Source: Nocardia neocaledoniensis
GTDB lineage: Bacteria > Actinomycetota > Actinomycetes > Mycobacteriales > Mycobacteriaceae
Direction: 5' to 3'
Length of the DNA stretch: 44,479 nt
NCBI RefSeq assembly: GCF_029868625.1
Contig: NZ_JARWOJ010000381.1
Span: forward strand, 1-44,479
Shown here: one piece after another, positions 16,578 to 25,085 of the stretch
Position numbering within the stretch: position 1 is the first letter of the stretch
How the letters are laid out: each line of letters begins with the position of its first letter
The notes under the pieces: generated by a model
The model's input: only the letters and a program-made list of their open reading frames with translations
Told to the model about the DNA's origin: nothing
The model's database searches: none
Made by a program: the position numbers and the translations under genes

Positions 16578-17023
16578 CGGCCTATCGCACGATCCTTGTG
16601 GATACCGATGGATCCGATCGCTCCTACCGCGTGGTCGACCGCGCCGCCGAATTGGCCCACGCCACCCACGCCCGACTGGTTATCGTCGGCGTCCGCCACC
16701 ACATCGACGAACGCACACTCGGAGTTGACCTCGACCGGCTGGGACCCGAGGCCTACCGGCTGCGCGGCACCAACCCGGTCGAAGCGATATTGCGCACGGC
16801 CTGCCAGCACGCCCTAGCGCACGGCGCCATCGACATCGACACCCGCATCTTGTCCGAACCCACTTTGCGTGCCCTATTGCGCCTTGCCGCCACTGCGGCG
16901 CCGGACCTCATCATCACCGCCGACTTGTGCCGGTCGACTCCGCTGGCCCGGCTGCTGTCCGATACACCGACCGAGCTCGCACGCAGAGCCCACTGCGACA
17001 TCCTTATCGCCACCACCCAGTGA
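16574..17023 (+). CDS. Universal stress protein (UspA-like)
   Basis: This is a 149-residue single-domain UspA-fold protein. It opens with TILVDTDGSDRSYRVVDRAAELA, the family's first strand and helix, and ends with the short HCDILIA strand. The usual ATP-binding G-x2-G-x9-G(S/T) stretch is poor: the corresponding region reads DLCRSTPLARLLSDTPTELARRA, so ATP binding may be lost. The ATG at 16574 overlaps the transporter stop, indicating translational coupling. Its role next to an exporter is unknown. Confidence 0.85.
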   Translation: MTAYRTILVDTDGSDRSYRVVDRAAELAHATHARLVIVGVRHHIDERTLGVDLDRLGPEAYRLRGTNPVEAILRTACQHALAHGAIDIDTRILSEPTLRALLRLAATAAPDLIITADLCRSTPLARLLSDTPTELARRAHCDILIATTQ

Positions 17024-17045
17024 CACACATATGCAGAAAGCACCC

Positions 17046-17588
17046 ATGAGCCGCACATCCGATACCACAAGATCCGTATCGTCCGAGGCCGAGGAGAGTA
17101 CGCCCCTCTTCCCTGTGGTTCCGCCGGAATGCCAAGACTTGCCGCCCCATCATGATCATTGCCTCGGTTGTGGGCCAGCCAATCCGCACGGCCACCAGTT
17201 GAGCGTCCGACGTGACGCGGAAGGTGTCTACGCCCGTCACACGTTTGACTCCCGCCACGTTGGCGCCCCAGCGATCGCCCATGGCGGCGCAGTCGCCACC
17301 GTCCTCGACGACCTGTTCGGGTTCCTCCTCTACACCGTGGGAGAACCCGCCGTCACCCGCCACCTCTCCATCGACTACCTCTCCCCGGTTCTACTCGACA
17401 CCCCGTATATCGCCCGCGCCCATCTTCATTCCCGCCAGGGTCGCAAACTGAACCTTCGGGCCACCATCGAAGACGACCATGGCCACATGGTTACAACCGC
17501 TACTGCGCTCTTTCTCGTCGTCAACATCGACCACTTCTTCCTGGCCTCACAGCGTGCCACCTCTTCAGACGTGCCACCAACGGCCTAA
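17046..17588 (+). CDS. Hotdog-fold thioesterase, paralogue of the 1350-1880 gene
   Basis: This is a 180-residue PaaI/4HBT-type thioesterase that shares long blocks with the protein at 1350-1880: CLGCGPANPHGH, the RHVGAP segment, HGGAVATVLDDLFGFLLYTVG and DTPY. It should hydrolyse an acyl-CoA. ATG at 17046 follows AGAAAG; an in-frame ATG at 17031 is also possible. It lies 22 bases after the stress-protein gene and is probably the third gene of the exporter operon. Having near-copies in two neighbouring operons suggests a local duplication and a shared substrate class. Confidence 0.88.
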   Translation: MSRTSDTTRSVSSEAEESTPLFPVVPPECQDLPPHHDHCLGCGPANPHGHQLSVRRDAEGVYARHTFDSRHVGAPAIAHGGAVATVLDDLFGFLLYTVGEPAVTRHLSIDYLSPVLLDTPYIARAHLHSRQGRKLNLRATIEDDHGHMVTTATALFLVVNIDHFFLASQRATSSDVPPTA

Positions 17589-17770
17589 GCGGCGATCACG
17601 TACTGTGGCCGGCGCGATCAGGCGATGAGGACGACTTGGGTCGGGACCGCTATGCCGCCAGCGCACTCTGGGGTGCAGGCTGCTGTGGGACGGTGACCTA
17701 CGGGCTTCGCTCACGAGTATGCGCTGTCTGACACGATCCGCCAAAACACTACGCACAGGATGCGGCTGTT

Positions 17771-18739
17771 ATGACTCTAATGGGCACGCACGGTCCGGAA
17801 ATCCCGGAAACGCCAAGCTTCGGTGGCCTCGTGACCACCGATGACATGGTCGCTGCTCGGAAACGATTAATGGAATTCACCGATGAAGACGAGGCATTGC
17901 TGCGGCAGTTTAGCGGAGTCGCGACAGCCGGTATGGCTGAGATCGTCGACGAACTCCGCGCCTACCTAAACGAACACCGGGACACTGCCGCACTTCTTTC
18001 TGGGCGCGACACTGAGGAACAGGTCGAACATCTTCGAAGCGATCACCTTTCCGGTTTGACGGCGGGAACCGTCGATGCTGACTATCTCATCGAGCGTATG
18101 CGTATGGCCGCGCGTCACGAGCGACTCGGCGTGAAGCCGACATGGCTTCTCGGCGCGTACAATCGGTTTCTTTGCTCTGCTGCGAGCCGGATCTGTGAAT
18201 CCAGCTCATCTTCCGATCCCGAGCGTGCGTTGGCGACGCTGCTGGCGCTACAAAGGCTGGTGTTCCTCGATATCTGCCTCGCCGCCGACATCTACCTCGC
18301 CAAACGCGAGCACTCGAATCGCGAGCAGCAGAGGGCGGTGAGCGAACTCCCGACTCCGGTACTGCAGTTGATCCCAGGGCTTCTGGTGGTCCCGATCGTA
18401 GGAGAATTGGACGATCGCCGGGCTCTTAATTTGACCAATCAGCTGATGGCGCATATCCGCAATTCGAGGGCGCAGGCCGCCGTCGTCGATATCACCGGAC
18501 TGCCGTCGATCGATCTCGACGTTGCTGCCCATCTGATCACAGCAGTAAAAGCATGTGCGCTTTTGGGTGCGGAGGTTATTTTCACTGGGCTTTCCGCCGA
18601 AGTCGCCCGGACGCTTGTCGACATCAGTCCACAGAAAACTACGCTCATTACATTTGTCGACTTGCAGAGTGGGGTCGAGCATGCCACACAGACACTTGGG
18701 TACGAGATGGTGATGACGTGGCCATTACGCAATACCTGA
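17771..18739 (+). CDS. Globin-sensor / STAS protein (RsbR-like)
   Basis: This is a 322-residue two-domain protein. Residues 30-185 have the pattern of a globin-coupled sensor: RHERLGVKPTWLLGAYN matches the proximal-histidine region, with His116 as the likely heme ligand. Residues 190-315 form an RsbR-type STAS domain (VVPIVGELDD..., VVDITGLPSIDLDVAAH). In Bacillus RsbR two threonines 34 residues apart are phosphorylated by RsbT; at the matching positions this protein has Asp215 and Leu249, so neither site can be phosphorylated. The ATG at 17771 follows AGGA by 10 bases; ATG 17780 is an alternative. It may report oxygen, NO or redox state to a stressosome-like complex. No kinase or phosphatase partner lies beside it. 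Confidence 0.8.
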   Translation: MTLMGTHGPEIPETPSFGGLVTTDDMVAARKRLMEFTDEDEALLRQFSGVATAGMAEIVDELRAYLNEHRDTAALLSGRDTEEQVEHLRSDHLSGLTAGTVDADYLIERMRMAARHERLGVKPTWLLGAYNRFLCSAASRICESSSSSDPERALATLLALQRLVFLDICLAADIYLAKREHSNREQQRAVSELPTPVLQLIPGLLVVPIVGELDDRRALNLTNQLMAHIRNSRAQAAVVDITGLPSIDLDVAAHLITAVKACALLGAEVIFTGLSAEVARTLVDISPQKTTLITFVDLQSGVEHATQTLGYEMVMTWPLRNT

Positions 18740-19220
18740 TTTGGCGAAGTGCTTGGCCAGTTGCGCAGTCCCGGCTGCGGTGGGCGATCCGGCTCACCAG
18801 CCTGTGTACGTGCCGACGCGGTGCTGATTGCGAAGTAAGTCCGCCGTCGGTGAAGATGCTCAACAGCAACGTTCGCGCGCACCGCCAAACATGCCGCGCG
18901 CAGTATCTGCGGTGGGCCACCGCTGGTATCGTACGGAGCTTCGGCGGCATTCGAGTTCGGGTACCGGTCCTCATAGCTCCTAGCGTGAATCTGCATGTGT
19001 CACCGAGACACGTTGCGATGCAGGAAGTTTCGCAGCGGACCTATGTGACGGATGATTGTGGTGGTTAGCGAACCGCAACTCCCAGTGAAGCCGCCGGGAA
19101 TAGCCAGCCCTCACCACACAGCCCGAGGTTGGTGTTCAAGGGGGAGTGGGGGAGGGCTGTACGTGCTGTCGGGGGCCGCTCATTCTCGGGTTCGTGTCCG
19201 GATGACCTTCTGGCGCAGGC
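18740..19220. other. Gap without a recognisable gene
   Basis: About 480 bases after the STAS gene. Open frames exist on both strands but they resemble no family and have no ribosome sites. I see no strong terminator. The region ends at the boundary of the first IS remnant. Confidence 0.5.
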
Positions 19221-19430
19221 TAATAGCTTCTGTCGGTGCGGTTGCTGTGCCGTCGCCATCAGATCAGTGCGGCATCGAGATTCAGGAATCCGTAATGGAT
19301 GTCGATGCGGCGCGCCCACCGGATGGCCAGGCGCCGGTACCGGGGGAGCGGGCGCAAGTCTGCTCCACGATCCACCGGCCGCAGTGACTTTGTCCCGGGT
19401 TCCGCGGCGGGATGTAATTCGACGCAGTAA
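19221..19430 (-). pseudogene. IS5-like transposase remnant, C-terminal part
   Basis: Read on the minus strand, this carries the tail of the same transposase as at 1-129: a frameshifted WIVEQT motif, then RYRRLAIRWARRIDIHYGFL and a premature stop. The DNA match continues past the stop to the element end, AGAAGCTA followed by TTA (about 19221-19231), the counterpart of AGGAGCTC at 130-138. The N-terminal two thirds, including most catalytic residues, are gone. It is non-functional. Confidence 0.7.
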
Positions 19431-19484
19431 ATCCCCTTGCCTGGACGGCCGAGGCCACTGGGACGGCGGATCGATAAAACTATC

Positions 19485-19738
19485 ACCGACACGGGTTGCG
19501 AGCATGTAGTCTGTACGCCGACCTGCGACAGCGCCGGGATCGACGGCCCATTCCCATCGCGGAACCCGAGACAAAGGTCACCGCCAGTCGGCTAGTCGTG
19601 GAACAAACCATGGCCGACCCCACCAATATCGGCGAACGGTGATCGATGGAACGCCGCATCGACATCCACTATCGATTCCTGAATGTCGGTGCCGCAGTAT
19701 CAGACCGCGACGACTCAGCAACTGAACCTGACAGGAGC
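19485..19738 (+). pseudogene. IS5-like transposase remnant, C-terminal part, opposite orientation
   Basis: On the plus strand a degenerate frame reads ADLRQRRDRRPIPIAEPET, then RLVVEQTMA, then MERRIDIHYRFLNVGAA, with deletions and a stop in between. It matches the tail of the transposase at 1-129 and keeps its 3' end (CCTGACAGGAGCTC). It lies back to back with the minus-strand remnant at 19221-19430, so the two diverge with their N-terminal halves missing. The end abuts the stop codon of the monooxygenase gene at 19741. Confidence 0.7.
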
Positions 19739-19740
19739 TC

Positions 19741-21246
19741 CTAGGGCACAGCGTGGTAGTCGGATAGGGCGAACTGAGTCATTTGGCTACGGAATTGTCG
19801 AGCCAAGCCCGGGAAAGCCGCGGGATTAAAACCATCTTCCCCGACAGGCCAAGTAACGCATCCGGAGTTCCAAGTCGTGCGAGCCAAGTGCCGTTGAACA
19901 ACCGCGTTGAATCGGTCCTGCGCTGACTTTCGTACATCAATATATCGGAGCCCCCATCGCTCCAGCGTCCGCACCGACTCTACGATGTAATCTATCTGCG
20001 CCTCCAGATAGGCTAGGGCTGTGTAGAAAGACGGACCGGAGTTCGGTCCGAAAGTGAAATGTAGGTTGGGATACCCAGAAACATGTATGCTCTTGTACGC
20101 GTAAACTCCTTCGACCCATTCTTCCTGGAGGAGACGTGCGCCACAACCACGAACCGGGAATGGTACTCCAGCCTCGCCGGGTGCATCGAAAACGATCGTA
20201 TCGAAGCGGCGCTCGACGCCATCAACCGTGAGGATTCCGTGCTCCGTAAGCCGAATGATCGGGAAGGTGAGGAGTCTGCAGTTGTCCCGATCTAGAGCCG
20301 GTAAGAAATCATTTGAGATGAGCAATCGCGGACGGCACGCCCGGTTGTCCGGTGCGAGCTGCCGTCGCGCCCATCTATCTTTGACCTGAAGCCTCAACTG
20401 GATTTTAGATACCTGTTCCAGCGCGGTGGTGAGACCTGTTGTTCGAACCAAACCGTATCCGATAGACTCGTACGCCCAGAAGTGGGCACTCCAGGCTAGA
20501 TCCTCGGCCAGCGGTAGTTTCTCGAATAGCGAACGTCTCCACCCTGCCGTCCCGTACTGCGGGTGGGGAAGAACCCATCGCGGTGCACTCTGAAATACGG
20601 TGACGTGGCGGGCTCGGTCCACCAACTCCGGGATCATCTGGACTGCATTGGTGCCGGTACCGACGACTGCCACCGTCAGTCCGGTGACATCGATACCGGC
20701 GTCCCATCGGGTACCGTCTATCTTGTGGCCACGAAAGTCGTCGGCGCCCACGATCTCGCGCCTGCTTGCGTTCGAGAACGGCACAGTCGCCACCACGACC
20801 GAGCGGGCAGTGATGCTCTCCTCCTCGCCACTGCTGGTCGAGACACGCACATGCCAGGTCCCTCGGGCCTCGTCGAAGTCGAGTCCGTTTACGTTGTACC
20901 CGTAGCGAATCCGTCCATCGAGACCATGCCGGGTGATCACGTCGCGCATGTAGGCGCGGACGTCTACGCCCGGCGTATACCTATGGCACCAGGCGGGATC
21001 CCGCGTGAACCAGAACGACCGCAGTGCTGACGGACGACCGCAGGATGCGTCCGGATGAACGCTCTCGCGCCACTCACCGCCGGGCTCAGGTGCGCGCTCG
21101 AGAACCACGACGTCCTCGATCCCCGCGCACCGTAATCGGATCGCGGTGCCGATTCCCGAGAACCCGGCACCTATGATCACGACTCGTGTGGGACCGGGAA
21201 TTGTTTGCCCGGGGTCATCGTCTGTCGGCCGCCCCTCGTCGATCAT
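19741..21246 (-). CDS. Flavoprotein monooxygenase, Baeyer-Villiger/FMO-like
   Basis: This is a 501-residue FAD/NADPH monooxygenase. The FAD motif is VVIIGAGFSGIGTAIRL near residue 25 and the NADPH motif is VAVVGTGTNAVQMIPEL. Between them FRGHKIDGTRW occupies the place of the BVMO fingerprint FxGxxxHxxxW, with Asp where the family usually has His; HFTFGPNSG is the C-terminal glycine-rich strand. It should oxygenate a ketone or a heteroatom using O2 and NADPH. The frame runs to 21306, but ATG 21246 overlaps the stop of the ferritin-like gene (ATGA) and is preferred. The stop codon TAG lies at the end of an IS remnant. Regulation by one of the TetR genes beyond 23176 is possible. Confidence 0.9.
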   Translation of the reverse strand: MIDEGRPTDDDPGQTIPGPTRVVIIGAGFSGIGTAIRLRCAGIEDVVVLERAPEPGGEWRESVHPDASCGRPSALRSFWFTRDPAWCHRYTPGVDVRAYMRDVITRHGLDGRIRYGYNVNGLDFDEARGTWHVRVSTSSGEEESITARSVVVATVPFSNASRREIVGADDFRGHKIDGTRWDAGIDVTGLTVAVVGTGTNAVQMIPELVDRARHVTVFQSAPRWVLPHPQYGTAGWRRSLFEKLPLAEDLAWSAHFWAYESIGYGLVRTTGLTTALEQVSKIQLRLQVKDRWARRQLAPDNRACRPRLLISNDFLPALDRDNCRLLTFPIIRLTEHGILTVDGVERRFDTIVFDAPGEAGVPFPVRGCGARLLQEEWVEGVYAYKSIHVSGYPNLHFTFGPNSGPSFYTALAYLEAQIDYIVESVRTLERWGLRYIDVRKSAQDRFNAVVQRHLARTTWNSGCVTWPVGEDGFNPAAFPGLARQFRSQMTQFALSDYHAVP

Positions 21247-22172
21247 GCTGCGGCCACCGGTTGGTAAGTGAGCTCGTTGATCCAGGAAGGAGTCGAACCG
21301 AGCCATTGTTTAGGGTAGTGCTCAGTGATCGTCAACAGGGCATTGCCGAGTAGTCGATGATAAGGGTGTGACTGGTCCATGACCATTTCACCGTAGTACT
21401 TGACGAGTTGGTAGATCGGATTGCGGCGGGTGGCGACGCTCCGGTCTCCGATAATGCCGAACTTCCGAATCGCGTCGAAGAGCTTCTGTTCGTCGAGTCC
21501 CATCGCGATGATGCTGTCGTGCATACGGGTCAGCAGGGGCAACCCGGTGAGGATGCCGATGAGTAGGGATGGGCGCAGCGCGGCGCCGGCGGCTTCGATC
21601 AGCAGTCGGTGTATCGGCCCCGCTCCAATCATGTCCAGCACATGGAAATCCACAGCTAGGTGACGGGACTCATCGGCATTGATCCGCTGAAAGACCTTGT
21701 GGCACAGGGGATCCTGGATCTCCTCAAGTAGGAACTTCAACAGTGCTCCGTCGAGTGCCACCTCGAGCATCGGAATCGCTGAGCCTAGTACGGACAGCGG
21801 CAGATCGTCTGCGTAGCTGTCCAGCCATGCGATGGCTAGTCGGATGTTGATATTCGGTTCTGGGATCTCGTCGTCATCGAGCATTCCCCAACGGCGCATG
21901 AGGGCCAGCTCGGCGTTTGCGTGCTTTTGTTCCTCGGCCTGGAAGTAGCGGTAGATCTCAGCTAGCGTATTGTCCTTGGTTTGACGGCCGAGCGCGACGA
22001 AGGCACGCGAGCCGACCTGCTCGATCCAGACCAGATCGGACATGAATTGCTTGACCTGCGGGAGCTGCTCGGCCGTTATCGTGTCCGCGCCGGGCTCCGC
22101 CCAGTCGAAGTCGCCGAGTGCCCATTGGCGTTGTTTTATGATTTCTAAGGTGTGCGGCAAATCGATTGACAT
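21243..22172 (-). CDS. Ferritin-like di-iron protein (metal-dependent hydrolase-type, PF10118-like)
   Basis: This is a 309-residue helical protein. The metal-binding motifs AEEQKHANAE and DESRHLAVD, about 90 residues apart, are the paired E/D-x-x-H helices of ferritin-like di-iron proteins, and an earlier glutamate (WIEQVGS) could complete the site. It resembles actinobacterial proteins annotated as predicted metal-dependent hydrolases or ferritin-like reductases. ATG 22172 has GAAGGAG upstream. It is co-translated with the flavin monooxygenase downstream, so the pair probably acts on one substrate, either as a second oxygenase or as an accessory enzyme; neither is proven. Confidence 0.82.
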   Translation of the reverse strand: MSIDLPHTLEIIKQRQWALGDFDWAEPGADTITAEQLPQVKQFMSDLVWIEQVGSRAFVALGRQTKDNTLAEIYRYFQAEEQKHANAELALMRRWGMLDDDEIPEPNINIRLAIAWLDSYADDLPLSVLGSAIPMLEVALDGALLKFLLEEIQDPLCHKVFQRINADESRHLAVDFHVLDMIGAGPIHRLLIEAAGAALRPSLLIGILTGLPLLTRMHDSIIAMGLDEQKLFDAIRKFGIIGDRSVATRRNPIYQLVKYYGEMVMDQSHPYHRLLGNALLTITEHYPKQWLGSTPSWINELTYQPVAAA

Positions 22173-23175
22173 CGCTCTACTCCTTCGCGAATATGGACAC
22201 AAAATCTTGGCCTGGTGTCCGGAGGCCGGGTATTTCGCAGCGGTAGCCGCTCACGTGTGGCATGGTCGGACAAAACTCTTGGAACTCGTTCCAGTAAACG
22301 AAAACGCTCGTCGCTGGCGCATGGTGGCTGTGAGTGATCCGGCGCCGGGCGAAGGCCGCGGCGCAGCGGAGTCTCCTGGAATCGCGGGCCCGTGCGCGCC
22401 ATTTTCGTCCGTTAGCGAGGTCGAGGCCGGCGAGGCGGGAAGGTGTCAGGCGATCGCACCTGTGATTAGGCGTACGTCCTGGCCATGAATCGACGGGCAG
22501 AGGCCCCGCCTCGGGTACTCCGCGATGGCGATTGGAAAGCCGTCTAATCGCGTGGCCGACCACCGACAGGCACGCCATCCATGGTCGTGCGCACCAGGAG
22601 AGCGACACCGCCGGGGCGTTCGGCGCACGACCGAGGGCACCGGGAAACGCAGATCGTGCGGAGAGCTCAGACGTCAGTCTGCTGTGGGCGGGCAGTGAAC
22701 AAGCCGCGAGCGTAGCGGCGTGAACGCAGGGGAGTGTAGGTCCGCAATGCTTGACACCGGGAGCGTGAACTGCGCCACCAAGTGAGGAAGCAGCCCCGAA
22801 ACACGTGCGCACAAGCGAGACCGCCGCCGCCCACACCGCACTTCGGACACCGCTTCCAATGATCACTGCTGCAAGGCCAGAGCACTCCCTCTCCGATAGC
22901 GCCAGTCTCGAGGCGACGACATCCGACGATGAGGACCCGCGCGTGTTGGTCCTCATCCATTCGTTCGTCGTCAGCCCGGACTTGCACCGGGGCGCCCCGT
23001 TGCGAACCACAGGAACGATGGTACTCACCTAGTATGATCGTTTCAATGCCCACGTCAGGGGTTTGAAAGTATGGCGTACGGAGGTTCATTGGGTGCATAC
23101 TCAACGGGCGACCAACGATCCCTGCCCACATGACACCCGGCGACGTTGCCCGGCTCGAAGGATCCGATCACGACG
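22173..23175. other. 1-kb divergent intergenic region
   Basis: A long minus-strand frame (22177-23028) spans much of this gap, but its composition is cysteine-, serine- and arginine-rich, it matches no family and it has no ribosome site, so I treat it as non-coding. An inverted TTTCAA...TTGAAA pair at 23041-23046 and 23063-23068 lies about 110 bases before the TetR start and may be an operator. A minus-strand TTGAAA-N17-TACCAT promoter-like pair overlaps it. The support for both is weak. Confidence 0.35.
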
Positions 23176-23820
23176 ATGAACTACACCAGGTTGCTTCTGA
23201 AGGCCATCGCGGTGATCCGGACACCGTCGCCGTCTGGGACCTCGGAACGTATCCTCGACGCCGGGCTAAGGCAATTCGAGGTTGTCGGGATCAGCCGCAC
23301 ACGGATCGAAGACATCGCTCGTCGCGCACGGCTGGCACGTGTGACGCTGTACCGACACTTCCCGAGCAAGGGGCGCATTGTCGAGGCGGTGATTCTGCGA
23401 GAACTCGCCAGGTTCCTCGTTGAGTTGGAAGCAGAGGTGTCAAATCATCAGGATCTCGAGGAGAAGATCGTCGAAGGATTCGTTTTCACGCTGAAGGCAG
23501 TACGGGGGCACGCCCTGCTCAACAGGCTGTTGGAGACCGAGCCGGAGTCCCTACTGCCGTTTCTCACGATTGAGGCAGGGGGTCTTGTCGCGACCGCGTC
23601 GAACTTTCTGGCCGACCAACTCGCGCAAGAAGTTGATGCTGCCCGCACGGATGTCGAACTTCACGTGGTTTCCGAGCTGACTGTCCGCGTGATCCTGTCG
23701 TTCGTGCTGACCCCATCGACCCGCATATCCCTCGATACCCCTGAGGGTGCGCGCCGATTCGCGCGCCGCCACCTCCTGCCTCAGCTGCGTGACGACTCAG
23801 TCGGCGGTAGCGCGACATAA
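23176..23820 (+). CDS. TetR-family regulator
   Basis: This is a 214-residue TetR protein. The helix-turn-helix reads RIEDIARRARLARVTLYRHFPSKG at about residues 44-67; the remainder is a helical ligand domain. A longer frame opens at a TTG (23146), but ATG 23176 with GAAGGATC upstream is more likely. It points away from the di-iron/monooxygenase pair and towards a second TetR gene 98 bases downstream. It may repress the divergent pair, or the following gene group. Confidence 0.88.
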   Translation: MNYTRLLLKAIAVIRTPSPSGTSERILDAGLRQFEVVGISRTRIEDIARRARLARVTLYRHFPSKGRIVEAVILRELARFLVELEAEVSNHQDLEEKIVEGFVFTLKAVRGHALLNRLLETEPESLLPFLTIEAGGLVATASNFLADQLAQEVDAARTDVELHVVSELTVRVILSFVLTPSTRISLDTPEGARRFARRHLLPQLRDDSVGGSAT

Positions 23821-23917
23821 TGTCAGATCTGTATCGCTGCCCGGCCGCAGAGATGCCGCACCGGTAGAGGACAGAGGGGGATGCGCTCCTCGACGAAGTA
23901 GCGGCATACTCGTTGTG

Positions 23918-24601
23918 GTGACGACGAAATCTGCACGTCGCGGCGCGCGATTCTCGGCCCGGGGTAGCACCCGGGATGCCCTACTTGATGCCGCAGAGTT
24001 CTGCTTCGAAGAGGTCGGATTCTCGGCGACGACGATGGAGGACATCGCTCGGCAGGCCGGCGTCTCTCGGGCCACCGTGTACCGGCACTTCGCGAACCGT
24101 GAATCGGTGGTCTCGGGCGTCGTCCTGCGGACGGCTGGCCGCTACCTCGACGGGATTGGCGGGCCACTCGCCGGACAGCCTGATCTCGCATCTGCCGTGC
24201 TGGTCTTCGTAGAGACCACTGTTCACGCCGCCAGCCGAGAGAAGTCGATTTCCGCTCTGTTCGTCAGCGATGATCGCCTCGCTGGAATCGGTCTGACAGA
24301 GTCCACATCGGTCGCCCTCTTCGAACTCGTCACCGAGTTCCTGCGACCGGTATTCACCCGTCACCGCGATGACCTGCAGCCGGGGATCTCAGTGGACGAC
24401 GCCGCGGAGTGGATCCTGCGGACGATCCTCAGCCTGCTCACCGTGCGCGGTCCGAGACGACGCAGCCCTGCTGGCCTCCGCGCGTACCTTTGCCGCTGCC
24501 TCCTGCCTGCCATCGTCGTACCAGCGTCTACCGAATTGGATGGGCACCGCGGTCACGACGACGTGCAGATCGGCAATGCAGGTGACACAAATCTGCAGTA
24601 G
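23918..24601 (+). CDS. Second TetR-family regulator
   Basis: This is a TetR protein of about 227 residues with the DNA-binding segment TMEDIARQAGVSRATVYRHFANRE. It is related to, but clearly distinct from, the regulator just upstream. The start is uncertain: the frame is open from 23747, overlapping the previous gene, but the sequence looks coding only after the tandem GTG codons at 23915 and 23918, and neither has a good ribosome site. CATACT at 23905-23910 lies a few bases before them, so a leaderless transcript is conceivable. It precedes a thioesterase and a hydrolase that it may control. Confidence 0.82.
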   Translation: MTTKSARRGARFSARGSTRDALLDAAEFCFEEVGFSATTMEDIARQAGVSRATVYRHFANRESVVSGVVLRTAGRYLDGIGGPLAGQPDLASAVLVFVETTVHAASREKSISALFVSDDRLAGIGLTESTSVALFELVTEFLRPVFTRHRDDLQPGISVDDAAEWILRTILSLLTVRGPRRRSPAGLRAYLCRCLLPAIVVPASTELDGHRGHDDVQIGNAGDTNLQ

Positions 24602-24644
24602 TGTCACCTTGGGGCAGGTCAACGCAGAGACGGAGGAGGCTCCG

Positions 24645-25085
24645 ATGGAATTCCCGCAGTTCGACCCCCGAGTTGCTGGGCAGGTGCTCGGCGCAGCAAC
24701 GGATGTGGGCGGCATCTCGGCTTATCTCGGATTTCGTCATGCCGAACTGAGCGCCGGTCGGTTGATCGCCGAGATGGAGGTGCGAGACGAGCTCCTTACC
24801 CCCTTCCGTACATTGCACGGTGGCTGCCTGTCAGCCATGGTCGACCATTGCCTGGGTGTTGTCTTTTATCCGGTGATCCCGACCGGCTGCTGGGTCGCGA
24901 CAACCGAGTTCAAGATCAATCTTCTGCGGCCGGTCACGGCTGGCGTATGCATCGCCACGGCAGATGTCATTGCCCTGACCAGGCGATCGGGCGTCGCACG
25001 CATCGACATCACCAACGACGGCAGGCCAGTGTGCGCCGCTCAGGGAACGGTTACGATCGTCAGCGACGGGGGCGGCAGCTCGTGA
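24645..25085 (+). CDS. PaaI-type hotdog thioesterase
   Basis: This is a 146-residue hotdog protein of the PaaI type. RTLHGGCLSAMVDHCLG carries the HGG and acidic residue of the active site, and TTEFKINLLRPV is the usual dimer strand. It differs clearly from the two paralogous thioesterases at 1350 and 17046. ATG 24645 follows GGAGGAG. Its TGA overlaps the GTG of the alpha/beta hydrolase, so the two are co-translated. Expected activity is hydrolysis of an acyl-CoA or aryl-CoA ester. Confidence 0.9.
   Translation: MEFPQFDPRVAGQVLGAATDVGGISAYLGFRHAELSAGRLIAEMEVRDELLTPFRTLHGGCLSAMVDHCLGVVFYPVIPTGCWVATTEFKINLLRPVTAGVCIATADVIALTRRSGVARIDITNDGRPVCAAQGTVTIVSDGGGSS

Noticed and set aside
1..19740. 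A composite transposon carrying the P450 and exporter operons between two same-direction IS5-like copies
   Set aside because: Only one end of each copy is seen, the right copy is degenerate, and no target duplication can be matched. The idea is possible but not supported.
22177..23028. 283-codon minus-strand frame upstream of the di-iron gene
   Set aside because: Cys/Ser/Arg/Pro-rich composition, no family resemblance, no ribosome site; typical of a chance frame in GC-rich DNA.
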